64,000 nt of DNA, taken from Breviolum minutum Mf 1.05b.01. Taxonomy: Eukaryota > Sar > Dinophyceae > Suessiales > Symbiodiniaceae. Each line of letters begins with the position of its first letter. Within the stretch, counting starts at the first letter, position 1. The stretch is taken from assembly GCA_000507305.1 (NCBI GenBank), contig DF241462.1:1-64000 (forward strand), given 5' to 3'. The notes under the pieces were generated by a model. That model was given only the letters and a program-made list of their open reading frames with translations, was not told where the DNA came from and did not search any database. Below, piece after piece: positions 41,401 to 46,338 of the stretch. Both the position numbers and the translations under genes were made by a program.

Positions 41401-44400
41401 TGACACCCGTAGTCCATCTTAATTCCATCCATTTGAGCAATGAAAAAAAAGACCCCCTGGTTGTTTAGGGTTTTGTTGGGGATGAAATCCTACCCAGTTA
41501 TGTGGGGATTATTTCATAAACCACGAGATAAGGATCCCGTTTTTTTAACAACCAGGAAGACTCATCGAAAGTATCCGACCCTTTTTTTGTTTTTCTCACT
41601 TGGTACATGTGTTTTCGTTGCCTTTGCAGTTGGATGATGCTCAAATTGGAATGTTTTTCTGACAACATCTCCAGTAAACTAAGATGGCAATGGAAATCCA
41701 CCTTTTTCCAATAGGACATGCATCTTTAAATGCTGGATTTTCTAGCCAGCTATGTTAGTTTACCGGAGGGTAGCTGGTTCCATCAACCCAAACCGTAAGT
41801 ACCTCGGCACGGTCTCAGGTGCCATGTATGATGACTTGCCCAATCGACAGATCAAGGTCAGAACGAGTGGAGGTTAGCTGGACGATTCCTAGAATAGTAT
41901 GTCACCTTAATCCACTAAGTATTAGTTGATCCATAAAGCCAGATTGTGGATGATTGTGGTGTATGTTTCAGTGTTGTTTTACGTGCAGTGTTCTATTTTG
42001 AGAATTGAAATTGATGAAATCATTTTAATCATCTATTTATGAAGTGTTTCTTGAGTGTAACAGCTTTTGTTGTTTAATGTTTACTATGAATTTACTTTGT
42101 TTTCCTTCCCAAGAAAAGACCGTTGTAAATTTGGAGCTTCTGAAACGATCAAACGATTGCAGGTCGTGGTGGCTGATCGCAGCATCTTCGAGACAACTGA
42201 TGCGGAACGACAATGTGTCAAGTGCGCCAACAGAAAGGGTAGTTGGACGAAGTGCGTTTCGAAGTCATGCTGTTGATGGTTCAGAAATCCGGCGATCACT
42301 AGTTGAGATTGGTAGTTTATCCCATTATTTACAGTTTTTTTATTTGCATCCCAGGTGCTGCAGGATTTCCGAACCATCAACAGTACTCGTATCAGTGTCA
42401 TCCATGAAAGAAAATAGTGCTATCTTATCAGTGACCCATTCTTTATTTGAATTTTTCCCTAGCAAGTTCAGATTCTTGCAACCGGAGAAACATTTGTAGT
42501 TGTGGATTAGAACCAACAGAAGAAGTGCACACTCCTGGAAAACGTGTCCACTCCTATTTGGAGGTGTTTCTCTTACATGACTTTTTTTCTTGCAAACAGT
42601 GGGCTTTGCATATTTATGTTAGTTCTTTAGAGAGTACAACCGTTTTTTCCACGAGTGGTTTAGATGTTGTCTCTTTTTCGCCAACCCAGCCAGGTTTTTG
42701 GATCTCAGCATATCCTAAACAAGCATATCTAAAGTTCACTTCACCGTTTTTAGGAATATGTTTGTTTGGTTTTCTGGGGTGTGTCACCGACTGATTTTTT
42801 TGAAAAATCCCCAGCATGGTGACTGCATGGATATGATAATCGTTTGGACTTACACCTCGTGAAAGGACAACAACGTTTGGCATTTCCTCATTCTTCAACG
42901 CATGTTGATAGTTCTTGGATCCCATGTTTGTTGCATTAGCGTTTTGGCAGCCAGTCAGTTTCAGATGAAACTCACCGACATACATGATCTTTGTCATCAA
43001 TAAATATATATATATGTAGTGTGTATATATATATATATTATTTACATGTAAACAATATGAAACACATCCCCTAGTCTATAACAAAACTCCTAAAAAACAA
43101 TCAGGCCCGGGGGACTTCAAGCAGAAATTGACAAGTCCATGGCCAAGGTGCTGGGTTTTTTTGGGGACGGGATCCTGAGCAATCAGAAAAAAGGGCCTTT
43201 TTTGGCTTGTGGCTTGGGTTTCGTTGATGAAAAAACTGCCCAGTTATATGGGGATTATTTCCTAAACCATGAAATCTTCGGATCGCTTGCTCGAAAAAAA
43301 AAACAAGTGATTTCTGTTGCAAAGACCTTGTGGGTTTGTATTTGTGGCCCTTGGATCAATGGCTATTCCCACATGCTTCGTTTATCACCGTATCACCTCT
43401 CAGGTACCAAAGGGTCGTGCCTTTGTTCGCGGGAGATCCCAGTGGCAGTTCAGTAGTTGGAAGTGGCGAAGCCTTGCTGATGTTGACCTGCTTTGACTGC
43501 AAATGATTTGGATGATTGGACGTGTTTCCTGTAGTATCGTTTTCATGATCATACATAATTGCATATAATTGCAATATATCATGATAACTATGATTATGAT
43601 TTATTAGATCATTTCTTACTTGCACACACATGTTTGTACTTTGGAACTTTTGTTTTTCATATTCATATGATATTCTATATATTCTTGCTCATATCTATTC
43701 GTATAAATCTATGATATGTAGATTTTTTCCCGGGAAACCCACGTTGGGAAATCTCTAAAAAATTGTTTCCTAAGGTCCAAGTGGTACCGAAGATGTCGTG
43801 AGGGTGCAACCCGGGCAACCCGTTCTTGATGGGGTTGGCAACCCTTAGGGTATCTTCTCAAAATGAATTTTATGCTAATTGTGTTTCAAATGATACCAAA
43901 AGATGAATCCTTACAAAATGACGTTTTAAAGATACATTTGAATTCGGGGTTCTGCACGATTGCAGTATGGTTTCTTGAGATATAGCAGCAAAAATTATGG
44001 ACTTTTTCAAGTTTAATTGGGATGAAGATCAAGGGGAAGTGTCCGTTTTGGGGTACACACTTTTTCGGCAGGTACATGTCATTTTGATGTCTCATTGTTG
44101 TAGTGCCGGTGGAAACCCATCGTCATTTTTTTTCTGAAGTCTTATACTTTGAATCCAGGTTTCGGGGTTTATTTTTTTGTTTTTCCTATTTCTGTTGATG
44201 CTGGAGAACTCTGCCAGCAGGAATTTGCTTTAGTTACTATAGTTCTTTGGAAATCCATCCTTATTTCCACAATTTCACGGCGTGAATTTGCTTCAGTTCT
44301 TTTAAAGTCCATCCTTATTTCCACAATTTCACGGGATAAATTTGCTTCAGTTCTTTGAAAGTCCATCCTTATTTCCACAATTTCATGGGATGGTTTTCCC

Positions 44401-45113
44401 GCGTGATTTTTTCCATGGTTTTCAACGTTAAACCCTCGGTCTCACAGCCGATGAGAACCTCGTTGTTTCTTGGGAGATTTGCACCCCCGTCAGTCGCATT
44501 TGGATTTAAGATGGCGAAGCTAATAGGAAGCGAAATCCAGGGCTACAACCAGCAACCTGTTGTTTTTTTTCGGTGGTTGGCAGTTGATGCTTTCGAAGAT
44601 TTCGGTGGCGAATCATGTCACATGGTGATACCTTCCTATTTCTCGGTCATTTCTGTCGAACATATAAGTTACAAGAATGTGTGTTTTTTCTTATCTTCCG
44701 TGATATCAGTATCTATATAGTCGTTGGGCATGATGTGGCGGACCAATCGATGGACGTTTTGAGTCATCAGGAATGATGCTTCTTACTGTACGGCAAATGT
44801 CATCAAGTGTCTTATCAACCATAGCATCATAATTTGCCCCCTCCCCAAAGATTAATATGAAACAAAGTCGGAGGTTGAAATCTAGTTGAGGTTTTCACAA
44901 ACCAAAGATTAATCTTGAACATCAAATCATCACTAGCTTCTGAACACACCTTCCTTGGAATCTCAAACACCTCCTCAATACACATTTTTGACAGGGTTTC
45001 TGTTCTTATTGTATAACCAATGATCCCCAAAAACACACGCCAACAAGCCACCACGAACCCGCCAGGTCTACGCCGAGGCAGAAACAGAAGAGGCCATGTT
45101 GCAATTGGCACAG
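395..45113 (+). CDS. PGM3: Phosphoacetylglucosamine mutase gene (3' part, at least 16 exons)
   Basis: Phosphoacetylglucosamine mutase (AGM1/PGM3) converts GlcNAc-6-P to GlcNAc-1-P for UDP-GlcNAc synthesis in the cytosol. Sixteen exons join in frame and carry family motifs in the correct order: [44 protein letters not shown] (sugar-binding loop), [28 protein letters not shown] and [16 protein letters not shown] (phosphate-binding loop). The joined part is about 235 codons against roughly 540 for the whole enzyme, so the N-terminal half, including the active-site serine and most of the metal loop, lies upstream of the window. The 3' end is uncertain: a terminal exon after 45113 is still needed. 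Coding density is about 1.6 percent. The introns use GT, GC and GA donors. Two introns exceed 16 kb and contain exon-like pieces of other genes. Family assignment is near certain; individual boundaries may be off by a few bases, especially the 3' end of the exon at 20195. Confidence 0.93.
1027..1122. repeat. Family C hairpin element, copy 2 (PGM3 intron)
   Basis: TACCCTCCTAATCACTAACA to TATGTTAGTTCCCTAGAGGGTA. It ends 58 bp before exon b. Confidence 0.85.
1180..1216 (+). CDS. PGM3: PGM3 exon b
   Basis: CGAG acceptor. The reading [12 protein letters not shown] follows the serine of the previous exon and aligns with the family stretch FLKELLVEIGES. The donor is GA (GAG|GACC), and the next exon also opens with GAC. 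The 735-bp intron upstream contains a hairpin element (1027-1122). Confidence 0.85.
1856..1882 (+). CDS. PGM3: PGM3 microexon c (GLVQT)
   Basis: A 27-nt exon after AACAG that reads DIQVGLVQT, equal to the family's NIGVVQT just before AYANG. The donor is GC (ACG|GCACGG). Entry and exit are both phase 0. Confidence 0.87.
2510..2584 (+). CDS. PGM3: PGM3 exon d (AYANGAST)
   Basis: CCAAG acceptor. The reading [12 protein letters not shown] is the conserved AYANGSST motif, followed by an unusually long stretch ending in DDLP. The GT donor at 2585 was chosen because joining to exon e gives [11 protein letters not shown], matching VPVYCTKTGVK. A shorter exon ending at AAG 2545 plus a missing microexon is possible. 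Confidence 0.82.
3427..3453 (+). CDS. PGM3: PGM3 microexon e (CAKTGVK)
   Basis: A 27-nt exon after GCACAG that reads VTCAKTGVK, the conserved KTGVK motif. The donor is GC (AAG|GCGTGG). It opens a 16.35-kb intron to the next exon. Confidence 0.9.
4833..4951. repeat. Family C hairpin element, copy 3
   Basis: TATGCCCTCCAGGGAACG to CGTTTCCTGGAGAGTA, with the internal GACTCAAAAAAGTGCC/GTCGATGGG pairing. Confidence 0.82.
5155..5232 (+). CDS. Coding-like segment, unassigned
   Basis: After CCCAG the plus strand reads [20 protein letters not shown] and stays open to TGA at 5236-5238. GC and codon use are higher than the surroundings. No family was recognised, and the minus strand is also open here. 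Confidence 0.25.
5306..5545. repeat. TA/TATG-rich microsatellite
   Basis: Long run of ATATAT with interspersed GTATG. Open frames here are artefacts of the repeat. Confidence 0.9.
5716..5811. repeat. Family C hairpin element, copy 4
   Basis: TACCCTCCGGGGAACGGATA to GGGATATGTGGAGGGTA; inner arms diverged. Confidence 0.8.
5880..5990 (-). CDS. Coding-like segment, strand uncertain
   Basis: On the minus strand the reading [19 protein letters not shown] follows a CTCCAG. A second minus frame and a plus frame ([18 protein letters not shown]) are also open. It could be a late exon of the antisense candidate, but frame and strand cannot be fixed from sequence alone. Confidence 0.2.
6386..6430 (+). 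repeat. Family F short repeat
   Basis: GGCCATTAAATGGGACCC ... GGGGATTAAACACTGCAAAA recurs at 38331-38372. Confidence 0.7.
7198..7253 (-). CDS. Antisense candidate exon 4
   Basis: On the minus strand, CATAG|G to GTCAG|GTGAGG, 56 nt. It reads [18 protein letters not shown] in the phase set by exon 3. The intron from exon 3 would be 11 kb. Confidence 0.4.
7198..22460 (-). CDS. Antisense gene candidate interleaved with PGM3 (four exons)
   Basis: Four minus-strand segments at 22460-22361, 18722-18627, 18320-18266 and 7253-7198 each have an AG acceptor and a GT donor. Taken in that order, their phases fit at all three joins (1+2, 1+2, 2+1). The joined reading of about 102 codons has no stop. The protein is not recognised; the segment [11 protein letters not shown] faintly resembles the end of SPFH/stomatin domains, which is weak. 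If real, its 3.6-kb intron contains PGM3 exons f and g, and its own exons lie in the two giant PGM3 introns. A chance phase match is about 1 in 27, so transcript data are needed. Confidence 0.42.
7917..7995 (+). repeat. Family G element (GGGGATTATAC)
   Basis: GGGGATTATACTACAC, then GGGGATAATAAACC and a CCTTTTTTTTTTCGTGGCT tail, shared with 16660-16790 and 32965-33080. Confidence 0.65.
8634..8709. repeat. Family E palindromic element
   Basis: ATGGTATATTTCCCTACATG pairs with GTAGGTAAATATACCAGTCC; ends carry CCATG. Confidence 0.75.
8723..8768 (+). CDS. Exon candidate, unassigned
   Basis: CGTCAG|GG acceptor and AAAG|GTGAGG donor enclose 46 nt reading [15 protein letters not shown]. The splice sites are good, but no family is recognised. 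It could be an upstream exon of the ankyrin gene. Confidence 0.35.
8835..8959 (+). repeat. Family A inverted-repeat element, copy 1
   Basis: Starts GTAGGTGGTGG, ends ACCACCAACTAG, and has the core GGGGAAGATGAT...TTTGACGA. The left arm is the GGCAACTC variant. Confidence 0.8.
10271..10628. repeat. Minisatellite (AGATGTAGATGAA type)
   Basis: About 360 bp of irregular AGATGTAGATGAA and GGAAGATGTAG units. Two minus frames are open only because of the repeat. Confidence 0.92.
11201..11270 (+). CDS. Ankyrin-repeat exon A
   Basis: The exon follows TCAAAG and reads [20 protein letters not shown], the helix-turn-helix core of an ankyrin repeat (TPLMAAAQNGHVDVVRLLL type). It ends in phase 1 before a GA donor (GGAGG|GACCC). 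The phase and sequence fit the next ankyrin exon at 13029. It lies on the same strand as PGM3, inside its 16.4-kb intron. Confidence 0.72.
11866..11951. repeat. Family D hairpin element (degenerate)
   Basis: CTCGCAAACTAACATAGCAA and internal CTTTGAAGATGTATTTCCTA, as in the reversed D copy; the right arm is partly lost. Confidence 0.6.
12144..12238 (+). repeat. Family A element, copy 2
   Basis: GGGTGGTGGTTTCAAATATT at the left, GACACCACCAACTTGAG at the right; core matches the family. Confidence 0.8.
12761..12873 (+). repeat. Family B element, copy 1
   Basis: Core GGCGATCACCAGTTGAGGTT ... CCAGGTGGTTGTTTGGGA matches the family; the terminal arms are partly lost (TACTGTTTCAG at the left). Confidence 0.75.
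13029..13081 (+). CDS. Ankyrin-repeat exon B
   Basis: GTCAG acceptor. The reading [18 protein letters not shown] is the canonical start of an ankyrin repeat (loop NARD.G.TALHYA). The donor is probably GTGACC at 13082, though the exon may extend a few codons. It is too short to show which ankyrin protein this is. Confidence 0.78.
14349..14471 (+). repeat. Family B element, copy 2
   Basis: TACTGTTGATGGTTCAGAAA to TGCTGAACCGTCAACAGT, inverted ends of about 20 bp. Confidence 0.88.
14913..15007. repeat. Inverted repeat CCTGGAGCATACCCC
   Basis: CCCCTGGAGCATACCCCAG pairs with CTGGGGTATGCTCCAGGAG across a loop of about 60 bases. Confidence 0.82.
15505..15584 (+). CDS. Exon candidate, possible start
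   Basis: Begins with ATGGCAACA and reads [20 protein letters not shown], then runs to a strong donor GTCAG|GTAGCT. It is much richer in GC than its surroundings. It could be a first exon of a nested gene or an internal exon with a coincidental ATG. Confidence 0.33.
15841..15950. repeat. Family C hairpin element, copy 5
   Basis: TTACACTCCAGGCAAC at the left, GTGGGATATGTATCC ... CTGGAGGGTA at the right. Confidence 0.75.
16227..16317 (+). CDS. Exon candidate, unassigned
   Basis: TTGAAG|GG acceptor and GGCAG|GTGCCA donor enclose 91 nt reading [20 protein letters not shown] and on to EKLRLA, ending in phase 1. The next candidate, at 17258, starts with the two bases needed to keep the frame. It lies downstream of the ankyrin exons on the same strand, so it may belong to that gene. 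Confidence 0.45.
16660..16790 (+). repeat. Family G element
   Basis: GGGGATTATACTACCCAGGT with a TA insertion, GGGGTTATAATAAACC, then CAGTATAATGGAAAGTAATA and TTTTCGTGGCTCA. Confidence 0.72.
16831..16906. other. One-base N gap with duplicated flanks (assembly join)
   Basis: A single N at 16869 is flanked by the same sequence on both sides, GGGACGGTTAAAA...ACACTGCTC at 16831-16868 and 16870-16906, differing by one A. This is the pattern of two overlapping contig ends that were not merged. Confidence 0.9.
17258..17338 (+). CDS. Exon candidate, unassigned
   Basis: TTTGAG|GA acceptor and CTTAG|GTAAAG donor enclose [20 protein letters not shown] and a hydrophobic end, AVFCL. Its phase fits the previous candidate. 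The minus strand is also open ([19 protein letters not shown]), so strand is not certain. Confidence 0.38.
18140..18236. repeat. AAC/AAG trinucleotide tract
   Basis: Mixed AACAAG and AACAAC units followed by GAGGAAGCAAACGAGAACG. The same tract occurs in reverse at 36770-36930. Confidence 0.88.
18266..18320 (-). CDS. Antisense candidate exon 3
   Basis: On the minus strand, ATACAG|G to CCTG|GTAGGG, 55 nt with textbook borders. In the phase set by exon 2 it reads [17 protein letters not shown]. Confidence 0.4.
18627..18722 (-). CDS. Antisense candidate exon 2
   Basis: On the minus strand, CTTAG|A to TGGG|GTGTGA, 96 nt. It reads [18 protein letters not shown], then [10 protein letters not shown]. 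It starts with two bases that complete the previous codon and ends in phase 1. Two of the plus-strand frames are also open. Confidence 0.42.
18741..18838 (+). repeat. Family A element, copy 3 (degenerate right end)
   Basis: Good left arm (CTGGGTGGTGGTTTCAAG) and core; the right arm has decayed to TTGGTTGGTGTTTG. Confidence 0.7.
19807..19854 (+). CDS. PGM3: PGM3 exon f ([16 protein letters not shown])
   Basis: This exon directly continues KTGVK with [16 protein letters not shown], against the family's HLHHKAQEFDIGVYFE, with no gap. It is the only placed acceptor not followed by G (CCAG|C). The donor is GC (GAG|GCCAGG). Confidence 0.93.
19964..20007. repeat. TA microsatellite in a PGM3 intron
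   Basis: ACGTATATATATATA ... TATATATACGT, a perfect palindromic TA tract inside the 340-bp intron. Confidence 0.88.
20195..20252 (+). CDS. PGM3: PGM3 exon g (ANGHGT sugar-binding loop)
   Basis: CGAG acceptor. The reading [17 protein letters not shown] contains the ANGHGT loop that contacts the sugar. The 3' boundary is inferred: a GC donor after CCGA gives the phase needed by the next exon and joins as QPS-DSERK. The protein is about five residues shorter than human here, so a missed microexon cannot be excluded. Confidence 0.88.
21771..21869 (+). repeat. Family A element, copy 4
   Basis: CTGGTTGGTCGTTTCAAATA to GGTTGAAACCACCAACTAG, with arms that pair closely. A GC-rich coding-like segment (21640-21765) abuts its left end and is open on both strands. 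Confidence 0.8.
22105..22214. repeat. Family C hairpin element, copy 6
   Basis: TTAGTTTCCCTCCTGGAAAC at the left, GGTGGGGATATGTTCCCTGA at the right. A second hairpin half (ACTCCCTAAAACTAACATAG) follows at once. Confidence 0.65.
22361..22460 (-). CDS. Antisense candidate exon 1
   Basis: On the minus strand, TCAAG|G to AAAG|GTATCA, 100 nt. It reads [20 protein letters not shown] and continues [11 protein letters not shown]. The acidic, cysteine-containing reading is far more protein-like than the plus-strand alternative. It ends in phase 1. Confidence 0.45.
22511..22609. repeat. Family D hairpin element
   Basis: AACTAACATAGCTGGCTGGA pairs with CCAGCCAGCCATGTTAGTTT; ends CCAGAGGGTA. The internal TTTGAAGATG...TATTGAAAATGG is reversed relative to the other D copies. 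Confidence 0.82.
22891..22934 (+). repeat. Tandem duplication, 22-bp unit
   Basis: GGGGCAGTTGGAGATTCCCC occurs twice in direct succession. Confidence 0.9.
23001..23054 (+). CDS. Coding-like segment, unassigned
   Basis: After GCAG|G the plus strand reads [19 protein letters not shown]. The same frame is open upstream ([14 protein letters not shown]). The donor is not clear. Confidence 0.28.
23804..23848 (+). CDS. Exon candidate, unassigned
   Basis: TTCAG|G acceptor and GAG|GTCAAG donor enclose exactly 15 codons, [15 protein letters not shown]. Amphipathic and protein-like, but too short to assign. Confidence 0.38.
24147..24297. repeat. Inverted repeat with C-rich/G-rich arms
   Basis: CACCCCCCACCTCCCCCCCA and TTTTTTGGGGGGGGAGGTGG pair around a GATGAAATTCCTTTTGAAAT loop. 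Confidence 0.8.
24634..24723 (+). repeat. Family A element, copy 5
   Basis: CTGGGTGGTGGTTTC to CTCAACCACCAACTAG; short version with part of the core missing. Confidence 0.85.
25075..25182. repeat. Family D hairpin element
   Basis: TACCCTCCAGTAAACTAACA pairs with TATGTTAGTTTACTGGAGGGTA over at least 20 bases. Confidence 0.9.
25269..25313 (+). CDS. Exon candidate with GC donor
   Basis: GCGAG|GT acceptor and CAG|GCCGGG donor enclose 15 codons, [15 protein letters not shown]. The same frame is open upstream ([14 protein letters not shown]). A second frame is also open. Confidence 0.3.
26514..26602. repeat. Family E palindromic element
   Basis: CATAGGATCCATGGGACTGG pairs with CATACATGGATCCTATGGG, with TACATTT/AAATGTA inside. 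Confidence 0.88.
26676..26780 (+). repeat. Family A element, copy 6
   Basis: CTAGGTGGTGGCAACTC to TTCAACCACCAACTAG. The flanking CCAT on both sides could be a target duplication. Confidence 0.85.
26904..26990. repeat. Family E palindromic element
   Basis: CATAGGATCCATGTATGGTA pairs with TCATACATGGATCCGATG. It lies 300 bp from the previous copy. Confidence 0.88.
27502..27606 (+). CDS. Exon candidate, unassigned
   Basis: After TATCAG the plus strand reads [20 protein letters not shown] and on to [11 protein letters not shown] before TGA. The donor is probably one of the internal GTGGGA or GTGTGG sites, so the 3' end is uncertain. Confidence 0.35.
27713..27827 (-). repeat. Family B element, copy 3 (reverse)
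   Basis: TACTGTTGATGGAAGAATTC to TCTGAACCATCAACAGTA. The internal sequence is the reverse complement of copies 2 and 6. Confidence 0.85.
28160..28262 (+). repeat. Family A element, copy 7 (right end lost)
   Basis: CTAGGTGGTGGTTTAG left arm and core with GCGCATATTTTT; the right arm changes after GGGTTGGTG. Confidence 0.75.
29063..29142 (+). CDS. Exon candidate, unassigned
   Basis: TTTCAG|GG acceptor and CAAAG|GTTTGG donor enclose 80 nt reading [20 protein letters not shown], then VGPTSK. Borders and composition are both good. No family recognised. Confidence 0.42.
29835..29951 (+). repeat. Family B element, copy 4
   Basis: TACTGTTGATGGAAGAGATC to TTTCTGAACCATCAAGA; the last bases of the right arm have decayed. 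Confidence 0.82.
30434..30535 (+). repeat. Family A element, copy 8
   Basis: CTCGGTGGTGTTTTCAAATA to CTCAACCACCAACCAG, full core. A GC-rich segment open on both strands (about 30300-30420) lies just upstream. Confidence 0.82.
30777..30969 (+). CDS. Coding-like segment, unassigned
   Basis: After TTGCAG the plus strand is open for about 63 codons ([19 protein letters not shown], later [17 protein letters not shown]) to a TGA. An internal donor is likely. No family recognised. Confidence 0.3.
31085..31171 (+). CDS. Exon candidate, unassigned
   Basis: CCCAG acceptor and TTGAG|GTGCTG donor enclose a reading [20 protein letters not shown], then YEKL. Strongly protein-like with high GC. No family recognised. 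Confidence 0.42.
31644..31773 (-). repeat. Family B element, copy 5 (reverse)
   Basis: TACTGTTGATGGTTCAGAAA to TTTCTGAACCATCAACAGTA, near-perfect 24-bp inverted ends with a reversed core. Confidence 0.9.
31831..31918. repeat. Family C hairpin element, copy 7
   Basis: TAGCCTCCAGGGAACTAACT and GGTGGGGACATGTTAGC pair; the outer right end has decayed. Confidence 0.75.
32965..33080 (+). repeat. Family G element
   Basis: GGGGGATTATACTAGCCAGG, GGGGATTATAATAAGCC, then CAGTATAATGAAAAGTAAG and a TTTTTTGCGTAGCTCA tail. Confidence 0.72.
36770..36930. repeat. TTG/TTC trinucleotide tract (inverse of 18140 tract)
   Basis: GTTCTCGTTTGCTTCCTC followed by TTGTTG and TTCTTC runs is the reverse complement of the tract and flank at 18140-18236. 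Confidence 0.88.
38054..38157. repeat. Element with GGGTGTTTCC ends, flanked by long direct repeats
   Basis: GGGTGTTTCCAAAAATAGG at the left and GGAAACACCC at the right are inverted ends. TATATACGCAGCTATATT occurs directly on both sides. Confidence 0.8.
38331..38372 (+). repeat. Family F short repeat
   Basis: Second copy of the motif at 6386-6430, with the middle shortened. Confidence 0.7.
39570..39634 (+). CDS. PGM3: PGM3 exon h
   Basis: TGAG acceptor. The reading [19 protein letters not shown] aligns with the family helix KKRKAAKMLENIIDLFN. The donor is a strong ACG|GTAAGG. It is separated from the previous placed exon by 19.3 kb. Confidence 0.85.
39762..39835. repeat. Decayed GGGTGTTTCC-type element (PGM3 intron)
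   Basis: CCATCCATTTTGGGGTACCCC and CTATTTTTGGAAACACCCA match the element at 38054-38157 in reverse. Confidence 0.65.
39942..39977 (+). CDS. PGM3: PGM3 exon i (GDAIS)
   Basis: CTCAG acceptor. The reading [12 protein letters not shown] corresponds to AGDAISDMLVIE. The aspartate after GDAIS is isoleucine here. The donor is GC (GAG|GCCTGG), and the downstream exon also starts GC. A decayed copy of the GGGTGTTTCC element lies in the 307-bp intron upstream. Confidence 0.88.
40020..40205. repeat. TA-rich microsatellite (PGM3 intron)
   Basis: Irregular TATATA/GTATAG array within the intron 39978-40819. Confidence 0.88.
40678..40762. repeat. Inverted repeat TATCATAGGGA (PGM3 intron)
   Basis: GTATCATAGGGAATGG pairs with CCCTATGATACCC; inner TGGGTAT/ATACCC-like pairing also visible. 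Confidence 0.72.
40820..40859 (+). CDS. PGM3: PGM3 exon j
   Basis: TTGCAG acceptor. The reading [13 protein letters not shown] matches AILALKGLTVQQW in length and ends in the conserved W. The GT donor splits an arginine codon completed by the next exon. Confidence 0.85.
41667..41772. repeat. Family D hairpin element in a PGM3 intron
   Basis: ATCTCCAGTAAACTAAGATG pairs with TATGTTAGTTTACCGGAGGGTA. It ends 46 bp before exon k. Confidence 0.88.
41819..41856 (+). CDS. PGM3: PGM3 exon k (DDLPNRQIK)
   Basis: CTCAG acceptor. The reading [12 protein letters not shown] corresponds to the conserved ALYTDLPNRQLK. The donor is AAG|GTCAGA. A hairpin element (41667-41772) ends 46 bp before this exon. Confidence 0.93.
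42163..42221 (+). CDS. PGM3: PGM3 exon l (TTDAERQ)
   Basis: TTGCAG acceptor. The reading [19 protein letters not shown] aligns with VQVADRRVISTTDAERQAV. It ends in phase 2 before a GT donor. The downstream intron carries a family B element. Confidence 0.95.
42268..42385 (+). repeat. Family B element, copy 6, inside a PGM3 intron
   Basis: TGCTGTTGATGGTTCAGAAA to TTCCGAACCATCAACAGTA. It lies 46 bp after the donor of the intron 42222-43104. Confidence 0.9.
43105..43147 (+). CDS. PGM3: PGM3 exon m
   Basis: ATCAG acceptor. Its first G completes the lysine after ERQCV, then [14 protein letters not shown] follows, as in PPGLQEAINDLVKK. The donor is AAG|GTGCTG. Confidence 0.92.
43404..43428 (+). 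CDS. PGM3: PGM3 microexon n (RAFVR)
   Basis: A 25-nt exon after CTCAG that reads VPKGRAFV with the first base of the next arginine codon. The donor is GC (C|GCGGGA). This is the lead-in to the phosphate-binding loop. Confidence 0.92.
43775..43803 (+). CDS. PGM3: PGM3 exon o (PSGTEDVVR)
   Basis: A 29-nt exon after CTAAG. It completes the arginine and reads PSGTEDVVR, the phosphate-binding signature of the phosphohexomutase superfamily C-terminal domain. The GT donor follows AGG. Confidence 0.96.
44221..44393 (+). repeat. Three tandem units of 54-63 bp (PGM3 intron)
   Basis: Units start at 44221, 44284 and 44338. Each carries TTTGCTTCAGTTCTTT and TCCATCCTTATTTCCACAAT. Confidence 0.92.
45066..45113 (+). 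CDS. PGM3: PGM3 exon p (VYAEAE)
   Basis: GCCAG acceptor. The reading [16 protein letters not shown] continues SGTEDVVR exactly as in VYAEADSQESADHLAH. The likely donor is CAG|GTGCGA. A short C-terminal exon is still missing. Confidence 0.93.
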
Positions 45114-45434
45114 GTGCGAAACGTATCGGGGCGAAACGGGATGAAACATGGGTGAAATGACCCTCGGCGAAGTCCAGACCTAATGTGATCAACCATTTCA
45201 GGTTTGTGAAAGATCATTTGAATGAGAAATCCACAAAACAAATTTGGAAGATTTTTGCGGGAAATTATTTGATTTTTATATTATAATATGTATAAAAATA
45301 AATATGATCTATTTCGAAGTTTTGAGAGATCTTTTTGTGTTGGTCTTATTTCTATTCAAGCGTCCTTTAAACCTATCTTTTGGAATTTCGGAATGATCCT
45401 TTTTTCGCACTTTTTTCAGGGCAGACTTCATCAG

Positions 45435-45539
45435 GTTTCCGGAAACCTGACCGTTGACGGGTCGGTGTCCCGACTCAATGGATCATGCAACAAATATGCC
45501 GCCGCCGTTGAACTTCTCCACTCTGCCAAACTCACATAG
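45435..45539 (+). CDS. Possible terminal exon of PGM3
   Basis: An open stretch after ATCAG|G, in the phase left by exon p, reads VSGNLTVDGSVS and ends AAAVELLHSAKLT followed by TAG. Its codon use is exon-like. It has no clear similarity to the usual C-terminus of the mutase, so it may be a lineage-specific tail or belong to another gene. Confidence 0.35.
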   Translation, partial: VSGNLTVDGSVSRLNGSCNKYAAAVELLHSAKLT

Positions 45540-46338
45540 CCATAGCCCCTCAAAATCATAGCCGTTTGGAAGGTCACGAGTTGCCATGTGTTGGCCAATG
45601 GTATTTCGCATCTTTTTTTCATAAATTGTGAATTTTAAAGCACCCTTTTTTTCACTTCCCAGGAAGTGGTAGATGTCGTGTATTCCATGGCTGGTGGTGT
45701 TGGGTGCCTCAGGTGTAGATGGTCCCATATCCTTTTTGGGTATGAATGGGTACGTATGGGTGATGTTTCATGTATTTATGCATCTATGTAAACATGTATC
45801 GATGTATTTGTGTATTTATTGTACGATTGCAAGTCTCAATGTGTACATCTAAGTGTGCGTGTATGATCGTGTATGCGTATATATGTATGGCAACGAATGC
45901 ATGGCAATGCATGGTTCCGTTTGGTTGGTTTCCCACAGCCTTGAATGACATGTCGTTCAGCTCAAGGGGCCTTTAAACTTTGAGAATTCTGTGCCACCCT
46001 TGTTTTGCCCTACGCCATGCCATGTTGGGATGACTGCTGCGTAGATGAATCGCCAGAGATCAACCTTTCTGGCGAAAAGATGGCCGATGATAGGCGAACG
46101 GCGAACAGATAGGGCTCGGGAACTGCGTTTTTTTGATACATTCAATTTCAACGACTGAAAAGCCAGCTTAAAAGTCTAGCAATCTCAATTAGAATATATT
46201 CTAGAGCGTAATATACCTATAAAGTTTGGAACATCGATTTGCTCATTCATAAAGTCAGAGTTCCAGACTTCAAACGAATGATGACAACAACCGTAGCAGG
46301 CTTTGGTAGTAGTGGTAGTGGTATCAGTAGTAGTGGTT

